From assembly GCF_016126015.1 (NCBI RefSeq), contig NZ_JAEFDB010000007.1, positions 58,825 through 122,824 on the forward strand: DNA of 64,000 nucleotides, read 5' to 3'. Within the stretch, counting starts at the first letter, position 1; every line of letters begins with the position of its first letter. The stretch is from Capnocytophaga periodontitidis. Its GTDB lineage: Bacteria; Bacteroidota; Bacteroidia; Flavobacteriales; Flavobacteriaceae. Made by a program: the position numbers and the translations under genes. Positions 35,301-41,637 of the stretch are shown here, one piece after another. Below the pieces are notes generated by a model. The model was not told where the DNA came from and ran no database searches. It was given only the letters and a program-made list of their open reading frames with translations.

Positions 35301-36026
35301 AAGGGTAGCAACTCCGAGCGCGAAATGGCAAATGCCCTTTACTTAGCAGGCTTTGATGTGAAAGACGTGCATACCACCGACCTTATCAGCGGACGCGAAA
35401 CCTTAGAAGATGTACAATTTATAGGGGCTGTAGGTGGTTTCTCTAACTCCGATGTGTTAGGCAGTGCTAAAGGTTGGGCAGGGGCTTTGCTCTACAACGA
35501 GCAAGCTAAAAAAGCATTGGATAACTTCTTTGCCCGCCCCGATACCCTTTCAGTAGGTATATGCAATGGCTGTCAGTTGTTTATGGAATTAGAAGTCATC
35601 AATCCTGAGCACGCAGAGCACGGAAAAATGTGGCATAATGATAGTGGCAAGCACGAAAGTGGCTTTGTATCAGTAACCATTCCTGAAAACAATTCGGTGA
35701 TGCTCTCCACCTTTGCAGGTAGTACCTTAGGGGTATGGATTTCGCACGGCGAAGGGAAATTCCACTTGCCATTGGCAGAAGCCGAATATAATATTGTAGG
35801 TAAATACGCTTATCAGGAGTACCCTGCCAACCCTAATGGCTCTGATTACAACACGGCTATGCTATGCGACAAAACAGGGCGACATTTGGTAACGATGCCT
35901 CACATAGAGCGTTCGGTTTTCCCTTGGCAATGGGCATACTATCCAAGTGAAAAAACAGCGGTTAGCCCTTGGTTAGAGGCATTTATCAATGCCCGCAAGT
36001 GGATTGAAGCACGTAATGCCAAATAA
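32358..36026 (+). CDS. purL: Phosphoribosylformylglycinamidine synthase, single-chain
   Basis: A 1222-residue large-type PurL: N-terminal domain, linker, two synthetase halves (SEHCRHKIFNG, GGEIRDR, GIDH-like IHDHGAGGHLN) and a C-terminal class I glutaminase with catalytic C1072 in CNGCQ, H1130 and E1132 in SHGEGK. It makes FGAM from FGAR, glutamine and ATP in purine synthesis. ATG 32358 is chosen over TTG 32349, which lies in a repeat array after an in-frame stop. A strong terminator follows at 36081. Confidence 0.97.
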   Translation: MLLFFKNPKNTIYVVATEVTLTEANLNKLKWLFGNAQQLNQPTLSGTFVGPRAAMITPWSTNAVEITQNMDIHGITRIEEFHELTDPDMPFDPMLSERYNGLTQESFTIDIQPQTTLEIDDIEAYNQQEGLALSAEEVAYLQNLSKELGRKLTDSEVFGFSQINSEHCRHKIFNGTFVINGEEKPSTLFKLIKKTSQEHPNSIVSAYKDNVAFIKGATVDQFAPKSADKPDFYEVKPFEAVLSLKAETHNFPTTVEPFNGAATGSGGEIRDRLAGGQGSLPLAGTAVYMTAYPRLEEDRPWEKGMPERQWLYQTPMDILIKASNGASDFGNKFGQPLITGSLFTFEHEEGGRKLGFDKVIMQAGGVGYAKASQAIKHTPKEGDKIVILGGENYRIGMGGAAVSSANTGAFGAGIELNAVQRSNPEMQKRAANAIRAMVESDENPIVSIHDHGAGGHLNCLSELIEETGGKIDLDKLPVGDPTLSDKEIIGNESQERMGLVLPEKAIAKLKTIADRERAPMYEVGVVTSDKHFSIASAKKGTRPMDLDLSALFGSSPKTVMTDETVVTNYEELHYYASQLQNYLTQVLQLESVACKDWLTNKVDRCVGGKVAKQQCAGALQLPLNNVGVMALDYNGKEGIATSIGHSPLTALISPTAGSRNAIAEALTNIVWAPLKDGLQSVSLSANWMWACRNKGEDARLYEAVEAASDFAIELGINIPTGKDSLSMKQKYPDGGDVIAPGTVIISAAAHCTDVQKVVEPVLKRNGGNIYYINFSGAQFELGGSAFAQILNKIGDKAPTITDAEGFKTAFNVLQSLIKEGKIQAGHDIGSGGLITTLLEMCFAENDLGATIDLSGLSADEDLIKTLFAENAGVVIQADSSIEATLEAHFLEWANIGEVTTSQELTIHHFGKSYHFNIPELRDVWYLTSYLLDKQQTQNDKATERYQNYSEQPLQYTFPAHFTSEKPARPAGKRPIAAVIREKGSNSEREMANALYLAGFDVKDVHTTDLISGRETLEDVQFIGAVGGFSNSDVLGSAKGWAGALLYNEQAKKALDNFFARPDTLSVGICNGCQLFMELEVINPEHAEHGKMWHNDSGKHESGFVSVTIPENNSVMLSTFAGSTLGVWISHGEGKFHLPLAEAEYNIVGKYAYQEYPANPNGSDYNTAMLCDKTGRHLVTMPHIERSVFPWQWAYYPSEKTAVSPWLEAFINARKWIEARNAK

Positions 36027-36080
36027 AAATGGTAAACAAAATCTTAAAAAAATAAGTGTTTTAAGTATTAAAATTACGCT

Positions 36081-36105
36081 AAAAGGGGCTTATAGAGCCC
36101 CTTTT
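36081..36105 (+). terminator. Terminator of purL
   Basis: AAAAGGGGCT pairs with AGCCCCTTTT across TATAG. It lies 55 bases after the purL stop. Confidence 0.88.
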
Positions 36106-36137
36106 ATATTAAACTTTTGTTAAACTTAAAAATACAC

Positions 36138-36167
36138 TTGACAAGTACTGTTTTATTCGTACCTTTG
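36138..36167 (+). promoter_or_regulatory. Strong stand-alone promoter downstream of purL
   Basis: TTG at 36138-36140, 19 bases, then TACCTTTG at 36160-36167. It has no protein gene on its strand and drives the short RNA at 36173-36282. Confidence 0.8.
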
Positions 36168-36172
36168 CATCG

Positions 36173-36282
36173 CAATGAGGGTGGTAGCTCATTGTAAACT
36201 TCAAATAATAGTTTTCATAATTTAAAGTTTTGGTTGGTTAATGAAGAAGTCCGATAATTCTTTTATCGGACTTTCTTTTTTT
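36173..36282 (+). ncRNA. Candidate small RNA of about 110 nt
   Basis: A complete transcription unit without a convincing gene. A consensus promoter ends at 36167; the predicted transcript starts near 36173 with a perfect 7-bp hairpin (CAATGAG, loop GGTGGTAG, CTCATTG). Next comes an AT-rich part with a weak long-range pairing AAACTT / AAGTTT, and last a strong terminator hairpin. Two tiny frames exist (ATG 36175, 16 codons; ATG 36241, 15 codons running through the terminator stem), but neither looks protein-like. I do not match it to a named RNA family. The next gene, hipA, points the other way, so it is not a leader. Confidence 0.6.
36247..36282 (+). terminator. Terminator of the candidate small RNA
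   Basis: AAGTCCGATAA pairs perfectly with TTATCGGACTT across TTCTT, followed by TCTTTTTTT. Confidence 0.88.
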
Positions 36283-36297
36283 GTCTAAAAATATCTT

Positions 36298-37584
36298 CTA
36301 AAAATATTTTTTCAGATTCTCTATTATTAGAGAATTTACTTTTTCTCTTCTAATTGAGTCCAACCCATTTTGTTGAGCAAGACTTGAGAATTCTTGAAAA
36401 CTTGCTATTGTCTGTTTTATTATATCATCAGCATTTTTGATATTAAAATCAGAAGCGAGTTGGAGAATATCACGAAGTTCTATACCCATTAGTTTTTGGT
36501 TGATAAAGATAGAATGCCTTTTAAGCCAAGGATGCGTAGGGTGATAGGCGAAAGTAAGGTCATAGGCAGGAGTAAGTTGCCATTTACCGTCTTTTATCAT
36601 AAAAGAAAAGTTTTTTATATGATCATCATTGTTTAGCCCTATAACATTGAAAACCATTCTTCTAAAAAGTTGCTCTACTTGTTCTTTATCATTAGTAAGT
36701 GCCAAAGTCATACGGTGTAGCTGTTCATACGAAAAGAGACCTTGTTGGTCAAAATCAATTCCTGTAAGTCCACATACAGTTTGAATGTGATTTTTGCTTC
36801 CGTTAGGATTTCTATCAAAACGTTGGGTCATAAAATGACTTCTACCATTTTCACAATACAATTTGCAATCAGTCATTATTATTCCACATAGTTTGGCTAT
36901 TTGGTAGTAAGTATACTCAACAATACCGTAGCCTTGTGGAGCTATTCCTAGACCATCTTTTAAACCATCAAATTTGATAAGGTAGTAATTAAATCCTTCA
37001 CCTTGATGAATATCACCTGCTTTTATCTCATTGGTTTCCTCATTAATAGCTATCACTGCTTTGGCTCGAGCCCCTCCTGCTGAAGAACCTATTTGCACAA
37101 GTGTTTCCAACCCCTGATGATAGTCATTTAGAGGAACAGAAGACTCCTCTTTAGCAAAAACTATTTGATTTACTATTTCGAGTAGTTCATTTACTTTCAC
37201 TAAACCATTGTTTCGTTTGCTTTCAATAATAGGTTCATATTCCAAAGCCCCCATACCTCTATTAGCTAAAAAAGCTAATTTTTCAACTGGATTCAAGTTC
37301 CCTTGATGAATACTTTGTTTGGAAAACCATTCTGCTATTAATTTATTACCAAAAGCATCTGGGAGAGTATCGGCTAATAAAGGAGGAAGATTTTTAAACG
37401 TCTCTAACAATTCTCTTGGATTAGAAGTATACACCCTTTCATTAAGAGGCATTATCAAAGGAGAGAGTTCCTCTCCTATTTTCACATAGGTAGGGTCATA
37501 CACAAATTCAGTTCTTCCTGTTTCTTCCTTCCAAGAACAGTAACCTACTATCTCTTTGTTCTTTATAACTTTTACTCTATCCAT
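36298..37584 (-). CDS. hipA: HipA-family serine/threonine kinase toxin
   Basis: A 428-residue HipA-like kinase: N-terminal subdomain (about 1-110), glycine-rich SSAGGARAK at 167-175, ATP-binding Lys near K204 in IKFDG, catalytic D320 with N325 in NNDDHIKNF, and the metal-binding Asp D342 in PAYDLT. The key kinase residues are intact, so it should be active. E. coli HipA phosphorylates glutamyl-tRNA synthetase and causes persistence; the target here is unknown. It follows hipB with a one-base gap. The island is more AT-rich than the housekeeping genes around it. Confidence 0.93.
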   Translation of the reverse strand: MDRVKVIKNKEIVGYCSWKEETGRTEFVYDPTYVKIGEELSPLIMPLNERVYTSNPRELLETFKNLPPLLADTLPDAFGNKLIAEWFSKQSIHQGNLNPVEKLAFLANRGMGALEYEPIIESKRNNGLVKVNELLEIVNQIVFAKEESSVPLNDYHQGLETLVQIGSSAGGARAKAVIAINEETNEIKAGDIHQGEGFNYYLIKFDGLKDGLGIAPQGYGIVEYTYYQIAKLCGIIMTDCKLYCENGRSHFMTQRFDRNPNGSKNHIQTVCGLTGIDFDQQGLFSYEQLHRMTLALTNDKEQVEQLFRRMVFNVIGLNNDDHIKNFSFMIKDGKWQLTPAYDLTFAYHPTHPWLKRHSIFINQKLMGIELRDILQLASDFNIKNADDIIKQTIASFQEFSSLAQQNGLDSIRREKVNSLIIENLKKYF

Positions 37585-37585
37585 C

Positions 37586-37933
37586 CTAATTCACTTTATA
37601 AATACGTTTTGGCTTTTTATCAATCATTTTTTGTCTTTTCTCCTCTAATTCAAATTCTTCTTTGGGAGTGAGTTGGGAAGTCTCAAATGTTTGCAAAAAA
37701 GGATCTAACACACTAAAAGCCCTTGCTATAGCTATCAGTGTAAGAGTAGAAGTTTTTCCATCTTTTTCTATTTTCACTAACTGTGAACGCGATATCCCTG
37801 CCTTGTTAGCGAGTTCTTGCTGTGTGAGTTTCATCATTATGCGCCTTTTCTTTATATACTCCCCTAATTTTTCAGCTAATTCTTTGTCGGTCATAGTATA
37901 CAAAGGATTAAATAAGTTTTGTAAATTCTCCAT
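37586..37933 (-). CDS. hipB: HipB-family antitoxin, XRE-type DNA-binding protein
   Basis: A 115-residue protein with a helix-turn-helix at about residues 35-75 (LTQQELANKAGISRSQLVKIEKDGK) and a charged C-terminal tail ending KRIYKVN. HipB neutralises HipA and represses the operon by binding inverted repeats upstream. Two such repeats stand at 37947-37970 and 37981-38018, right before its ATG. Confidence 0.93.
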   Translation of the reverse strand: MENLQNLFNPLYTMTDKELAEKLGEYIKKRRIMMKLTQQELANKAGISRSQLVKIEKDGKTSTLTLIAIARAFSVLDPFLQTFETSQLTPKEEFELEEKRQKMIDKKPKRIYKVN

Positions 37934-37946
37934 ATAAAACGACTTT

Positions 37947-38018
37947 TAATGTTGCAAATATACAACATTATTTATAACAAACAACACTAATGTAGCAAAT
38001 ATACTACATTAGTGTTGT
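37947..38018. promoter_or_regulatory. Paired palindromic operators of hipBA
   Basis: Operator 1 (37947-37970) has arms TAATGTTG / CAACATTA. Operator 2 (37981-38018) has 15-base arms containing CTAATGTAG / CTACATTAG. Both share the same 8-base centre CAAATATA, and the centres are 41 bp apart, about four helical turns. The second is also a perfect 15-bp stem beside T runs, so it may also terminate transcripts arriving from the leftward genes upstream. Confidence 0.85.
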
Positions 38019-38030
38019 TTTTTTTATTGA

Positions 38031-38049
38031 CTGTTGTAATTGTTTAATG
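38031..38049 (-). pseudogene. Fragment of the 38921 gene start
   Basis: The complement of these 19 bases is identical to codons 6-12 of the gene at 38921-39265 (IKQLQQL). The intact and truncated copies of the 109-residue gene are both followed by this sequence, so a tandem unit was duplicated here. Confidence 0.6.
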
Positions 38050-38062
38050 AGTGCTTGTTAGC

Positions 38063-38392
38063 TCATTTTAGCCATTGTAGCACTTCTTCTAAATCAACAG
38101 AAAAAGAAGGTAATTGTATTGTAATAGTACTGAAAGGGCAATTACCTTTTAGCTTCTTTGTGATATGAATATGCAAGGCATTGGCTTTCAATTCAAACAC
38201 TACATCTTGGCACAAGGCATAAATATAGTGAGTTTGCTCATTGTATTCAAAATAAAGTTCTTCCTCATAAGCTAATCTACTTATAGAAAAATATTGTTCC
38301 TTATTTATAAAAGCTATTTGCAAAAGTTCTCCCCAATATGCACGAGGGTTGAGGTCTATTTCTTCACAAGTAAAAAATAGGGATTCGGTCAT
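38063..38392 (-). CDS. Small acidic hypothetical protein, immunity-like
   Basis: A 109-residue cytoplasmic-looking protein without a signal peptide, rich in Glu and aromatic residues (LAYEEELYFEYNEQTHYIY). The style (small, acidic, in a cluster of unrelated small genes, duplicated nearby) is that of immunity proteins of polymorphic toxins; the YFEYNEQ segment faintly recalls Imm10-type proteins, but I cannot confirm a family. A second copy with an internal deletion lies at 39275-39413. Confidence 0.6.
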   Translation of the reverse strand: MTESLFFTCEEIDLNPRAYWGELLQIAFINKEQYFSISRLAYEEELYFEYNEQTHYIYALCQDVVFELKANALHIHITKKLKGNCPFSTITIQLPSFSVDLEEVLQWLK

Positions 38393-38417
38393 AAAATTAT
38401 TTTGTTAATCTACTATT

Positions 38418-38924
38418 TTAAAAGAATTTCTTTACATCAGCATTCCCAATGCTGTGAGCTAACGAGTGGGCAGTTACATTGTACTGATTAGCTAAATGTG
38501 GATTCGCATTGTGCTTTAGTAAAGTTTCAATCATCTCACTATAGAGAGGAGGATTCTTTTTGTAATTAAAAACAGCTACAGACAAAACGCTATTGCCGTG
38601 AATATCTTGAGCATTTACATCGGCACCTTTTTCAATGAGGTAAGAGAAGGCTTCATATTGTTGTCCTATAACAGCTAAGTGCAAAACAGTATTGCCAAAC
38701 TGTTTATCCTCCTGCGCTTGATTTATAGCCACCCCATTTTCTAAAAACACCTCAATAACTTCCTTTGCTGAAAGCCCTATAGGAGTTTTTAGTTTTAGAT
38801 AATAATGCAAAATAGTATTGCCAAACTTATCACACTCATTAATATTATAGTTTTTTAAAGCTGTTTTAAGTACAGCTAAATCTCCTTTTAAAAGAATTGT
38901 TTTTAGCTCTTCTGTTGTAATCAT
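38418..38924 (-). CDS. Ankyrin-repeat protein
   Basis: A 168-residue protein with about four ankyrin repeats, seen as GNTILHYYLK, GNTVLHLAVIGQQYEAFSYLIEKGADVNAQD, GNSVLSVAVF and ETLLKHNANPHLANQ. No signal peptide. Small ankyrin proteins are common as immunity proteins or toxin partners in polymorphic-toxin loci. Its ATG overlaps the TGA of the upstream gene (ATGA), so they are cotranscribed. Confidence 0.85.
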   Translation of the reverse strand: MITTEELKTILLKGDLAVLKTALKNYNINECDKFGNTILHYYLKLKTPIGLSAKEVIEVFLENGVAINQAQEDKQFGNTVLHLAVIGQQYEAFSYLIEKGADVNAQDIHGNSVLSVAVFNYKKNPPLYSEMIETLLKHNANPHLANQYNVTAHSLAHSIGNADVKKFF

Positions 38925-39265
38925 TGTTCTTCTTTCCAGTTTTCAAAACCTACTATCAAAAAATCTTTTACTTCCTTATTTGTACAGGAATTGATAAGTT
39001 TGTCATACGCTTCTATAGATTCTTCATTATCAAGTTCTATACTCTCTATTTTTCCCTCTATAATTTCCTCTAACCCATAACATTTAGTATCGGGTAGAAT
39101 AGAGAGAAGTACATAAGCATCTTCAAAGCTAATCGGCTCTTCTATTTCATTTAACAAAGTTTCATACTGTGCTACCAAGTTATGAACATCAGTTCCATCA
39201 TTGTCTAAATCTTCATTAGGCATTTTACCTAACTGTTGTAATTGTTTAATTGGGGATATTGTCAT
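38921..39265 (-). CDS. Acidic hypothetical protein upstream of the ankyrin gene
   Basis: A 114-residue, strongly acidic protein (EEIIEGKIESIELDNEESIEAYD) without a signal peptide, coupled to the ankyrin gene by a 4-base overlap. The second half looks helical and resembles the short all-helical domains that count residues per window in small immunity-like proteins. No family is recognised. Confidence 0.6.
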   Translation of the reverse strand: MTISPIKQLQQLGKMPNEDLDNDGTDVHNLVAQYETLLNEIEEPISFEDAYVLLSILPDTKCYGLEEIIEGKIESIELDNEESIEAYDKLINSCTNKEVKDFLIVGFENWKEEQ

Positions 39266-39274
39266 ATTGTCAAT

Positions 39275-39413
39275 TTATTTTAGTCGTTGTAACACTTTTT
39301 CATAAACTAATCTACTTATAGAAAAATATTGCTCTTTATTTATAAAAGCTATTTGCAAAAGCTCTGCCCAAGACGCACGAGGGTTGAGGTTGATTTCTTC
39401 AGAAGTAAAAAAT
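39275..39413 (-). pseudogene. Internally deleted copy of the 38063 gene
   Basis: Read leftward, it gives IFFTSEEINLNPRAS-AELLQIAFINKEQYFSISRLVYEKVLQRLK then stop. It matches the N-terminal 45 residues of the 38063 protein and then jumps to its last residues (EVLQWLK), with high nucleotide identity. There is no start codon. Confidence 0.8.
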
Positions 39414-39496
39414 ATTGTTGGTAGTTTTCTTCTTTTTCAAAATTACTACCTATCCAAAGATGTATTTGATTGTATCTGTCCTTATATTCGATTATT
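39414..39496 (-). pseudogene. Gene fragment with an Imm22/DUF4284-like motif
   Basis: One frame reads EYKDRYNQIHLWIG then SNFEKEENYQQYF. The W-I-G followed by an F..EE..Y pattern is how DUF4284 (Imm22) immunity proteins begin, as I recall. The fragment has no start and runs into the fused pseudogene. Confidence 0.35.
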
Positions 39497-39841
39497 TTAT
39501 AATTTCGACCGATAGTCGTCTAAAAATCCTTCGGCACAGCGGTATTTGGTATAGAATATTACTTCATTACCCTCAATTTTAAGATCAAATATTTTAGTGG
39601 CGTTTTCTTTAAGACATAATTGAAAGGCGGCAATTTTTTCTTCAGCTATATCGGCAAGAATGGGGCTAAAGGCTTCTATGCATTGGTGGTATTCCTCACA
39701 AAGGTGGATAAGTTCTTGGCTTAATTTATTTTCAAGCATAATAGCGCGATAACAATAGGGGGCATTGGGTACTTTGCTAATATTTGTTATCAGGGCGTAA
39801 TCGGGGTGAGAGGGTGAAAACAATAGATCTGTTGTAATCAT
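39497..39841 (-). CDS. Hypothetical protein
   Basis: A 114-residue protein starting at ATG 39841. The longer frame upstream would overlap the promoter. No signal peptide; a helical centre (SQELIHLCEEYHQCIEAF and following) and a C-terminal beta part (LKIEGNEVIFYTKYRCAEGFLDDY). No family recognised. It has its own promoter and is the first gene of the leftward accessory island. Confidence 0.65.
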   Translation of the reverse strand: MITTDLLFSPSHPDYALITNISKVPNAPYCYRAIMLENKLSQELIHLCEEYHQCIEAFSPILADIAEEKIAAFQLCLKENATKIFDLKIEGNEVIFYTKYRCAEGFLDDYRSKL

Positions 39842-39853
39842 TTCTTTTTGCGT

Positions 39854-39881
39854 CAAAGATACAACTTTTTTATTCCAACAA
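39854..39881 (-). promoter_or_regulatory. Promoter of the 39497 gene
   Basis: Read leftward: TATCTTTG (complement of 39854-39861) preceded by TTG (complement of 39879-39881) with 17 bases between, slightly short. Confidence 0.55.
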
Positions 39882-39910
39882 ATCATCTAAACTTTATTTT
39901 TTTACTCCCC

Positions 39911-39959
39911 CTGAAACCTGACACCTGACACCTGACCTCTACCCCCTATCCCCTGACTT
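39911..39959. repeat. 7-base array across the tdk stop, 7 units
   Basis: Units on the + strand: CTGAAAC, CTGACAC, CTGACAC, CTGACCT, CTACCCC, CTATCCC, CTGACTT. The tdk stop (complement of 39939-39941) and its last residues (SGDRG) lie inside. Confidence 0.85.
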
Positions 39960-40529
39960 CATCGCTTTATAGAAAGCTGCGCGACTCAAAGGTTCGTAAC
40001 TATCGGCTTCACCCAGCATTCTCTGTTGATCGTTAGCGACCTTACGAAAACTGTAGTTGGCGAGGTTGCCCGTGCGGGTACAAACAGCGTGTACCTTGGT
40101 AACATATTCAGCAGTTGCCATCAGAAAAGGCATCGGACCAAAAGGTCTGCCCTTGTAGTCCATATCAAGTCCTGCTACAATCACACGCATACCGCGATTG
40201 GCGAGTTCGTTGCACACATTCACGATTTCATCGTCAAAGAATTGTGCTTCATCTATACCCACCACATCGCAACCATCGGCTAAGAGCATAATACTGGAAG
40301 CGGCTTCTACAGGAGTTGAGGGGATTTCATTGGCATTGTGCGACACTATATTGGTATCGTCATAGCGAGTATCGAAGGCAGGTTTGAAGATTTCTACCTT
40401 CTGTTTAGCAAATTGAGCACGGCGCAATCGGCGAATCAGTTCTTCGGTTTTACCCGAGAACATCGACCCACAAATCACTTCTATCCAACCCGCTTTTTCG
40501 TTGTTGTTTACTGTATTTTCTAAAAACAT
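39939..40529 (-). CDS. tdk: Thymidine kinase, type II
   Basis: A 196-residue enzyme that phosphorylates thymidine. P-loop GSMFSGKT at 21-28, Walker B-like GIDEAQFF, and the lasso/thymidine-binding part (CTRTGNLANYSFRK). The zinc ribbon Cys pairs of many type II enzymes are incomplete here (AVCTRTG instead of a CxxC). The C-terminal residues SGDRG and the stop come from a 7-base repeat array. It is 3 bases downstream of the DUF3078 gene and likely cotranscribed with it. Confidence 0.94.
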   Translation of the reverse strand: MFLENTVNNNEKAGWIEVICGSMFSGKTEELIRRLRRAQFAKQKVEIFKPAFDTRYDDTNIVSHNANEIPSTPVEAASSIMLLADGCDVVGIDEAQFFDDEIVNVCNELANRGMRVIVAGLDMDYKGRPFGPMPFLMATAEYVTKVHAVCTRTGNLANYSFRKVANDQQRMLGEADSYEPLSRAAFYKAMKSGDRG

Positions 40530-40532
40530 CGC

Positions 40533-41552
40533 TTAAAAAGTATATAATACCCCTACTCCCAAAATTTGTTTGAGCTGAGTGCGTGCTCCATAGTTGTGTT
40601 TTTCTCCGTTAGGAGCAGTGTACGAATAGAATTTCACATCGTCGTCGTATTTGATATGCACCCCTATACGCGCTTGTACATAGCTATTCACCTTTAGGTT
40701 GAGGTTGGTTTCCCAATCCACATCTATATTTCCAAAGTTTCTGAGATAGTCGCCATAGAAGTTGAAGGTGGTGTTGAGCATCATATTTTCCATTATCTTT
40801 TTATCCCAACGCCCTGATACTGAAAAACCGAGCTCATTATGCGTGCGTTTTCCTTTCTTGAGGATAGTACCATCGGGGGCACGCTGGGCTTTTTCTACCC
40901 CAAAAGCACCGTCATCGGCTAAACGCTGATTGAATACAGCAGTGGTTTTGAGCGTAATAGGTGAAAGAAAGAGGTTGAAATTGATTTTAGCAGGTGCATA
41001 TTCAGCTCCCAAACCGAAGGTAATGTAAGCTGGCGCTAAGAATTTAGAGATAGGTTTCTCTACATCGGGATAGTTATACCCATTGCTGATTTGCGATAAA
41101 AACTGATAACGTGCGGTGTAATACCAAAACGACTGAGAGTCGCCACGATAGCCAAATGAAGAAATGAGCGACAACTTATCATCTGTTTTGCGCACTTCGC
41201 GTCCTTTTTGAGCATTGATACCATAGTTGATTTCGAGTTCATTATCCCAAAAGAAAGTGCGTTCTGTATAACGGCGGCGGAATTTGGCATTCATAATACC
41301 CGAAATTGAGGATTCCCCCCCTGCATTCCAATTGGAGAAAGCTACCTCGCTCATATTCAACCCTACTTGGTTGAATTTAAACCATTTTTGTTGTGCTTGT
41401 TGGTATCGGTTGAAGGTAAATTTAAGAGCTTCGGGGTCTTCAATTACCCTGATGGTATCGCTTTTTACATCGGCTTGAAAAGCCTTAGCCTTGCGCACTT
41501 GTCCCCACGTTGTAACGCTGCAAAGAAGGAGTGCGATAATAAGTTTTTTCAT
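40533..41552 (-). CDS. DUF3078 outer-membrane-like protein
   Basis: A 339-residue protein starting at ATG 41552, with a signal peptide (1-18, ending TTWGQ). A short N-terminal region is followed by beta-barrel-like repeats (WNAGGESSISGIMNAKFRRRY, LEINYGINAQKG, FGLGAEYAPAKINFNLFLSP) ending in a terminal aromatic (GVLYTF). This matches the DUF3078 family of Bacteroidota, function unknown. Its promoter overlaps the 3' end of dxs. Confidence 0.85.
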   Translation of the reverse strand: MKKLIIALLLCSVTTWGQVRKAKAFQADVKSDTIRVIEDPEALKFTFNRYQQAQQKWFKFNQVGLNMSEVAFSNWNAGGESSISGIMNAKFRRRYTERTFFWDNELEINYGINAQKGREVRKTDDKLSLISSFGYRGDSQSFWYYTARYQFLSQISNGYNYPDVEKPISKFLAPAYITFGLGAEYAPAKINFNLFLSPITLKTTAVFNQRLADDGAFGVEKAQRAPDGTILKKGKRTHNELGFSVSGRWDKKIMENMMLNTTFNFYGDYLRNFGNIDVDWETNLNLKVNSYVQARIGVHIKYDDDVKFYSYTAPNGEKHNYGARTQLKQILGVGVLYTF

Positions 41553-41582
41553 ACTAAAAGTGATGCTAAATGATTCGGGGTG

Positions 41583-41613
41583 CAAAGGTAGGGATTATTT
41601 GGCAATTAGCCAA
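41583..41613 (-). promoter_or_regulatory. Promoter of the DUF3078-tdk unit
   Basis: Read leftward: TACCTTTG (complement of 41583-41590), 20 bases, preceded by TTG (complement of 41611-41613), which lies inside the dxs coding end. Confidence 0.7.
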
Positions 41614-41637
41614 TTGACAAATCGGTAAATCGGCTCA
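41598..41637. repeat. 8-base array across the dxs stop, 5 units
   Basis: Units on the + strand: TTTGGCAA, TTAGCCAA, TTGACAAA, TCGGTAAA, TCGGCTCA. It encodes the last ten dxs residues and carries the -33 element of the next promoter. Confidence 0.85.

Noticed and set aside
36241..36288. 15-codon peptide (MKKSDNSFIGLSFFV)
   Set aside because: It runs through the terminator stem, so the pattern is set by the hairpin rather than by coding.
37981..38030. Plain terminator only
   Set aside because: It does form a stem beside T runs, but its centre and arm sequence match the second palindrome next to hipB, so the operator role is the better primary reading.
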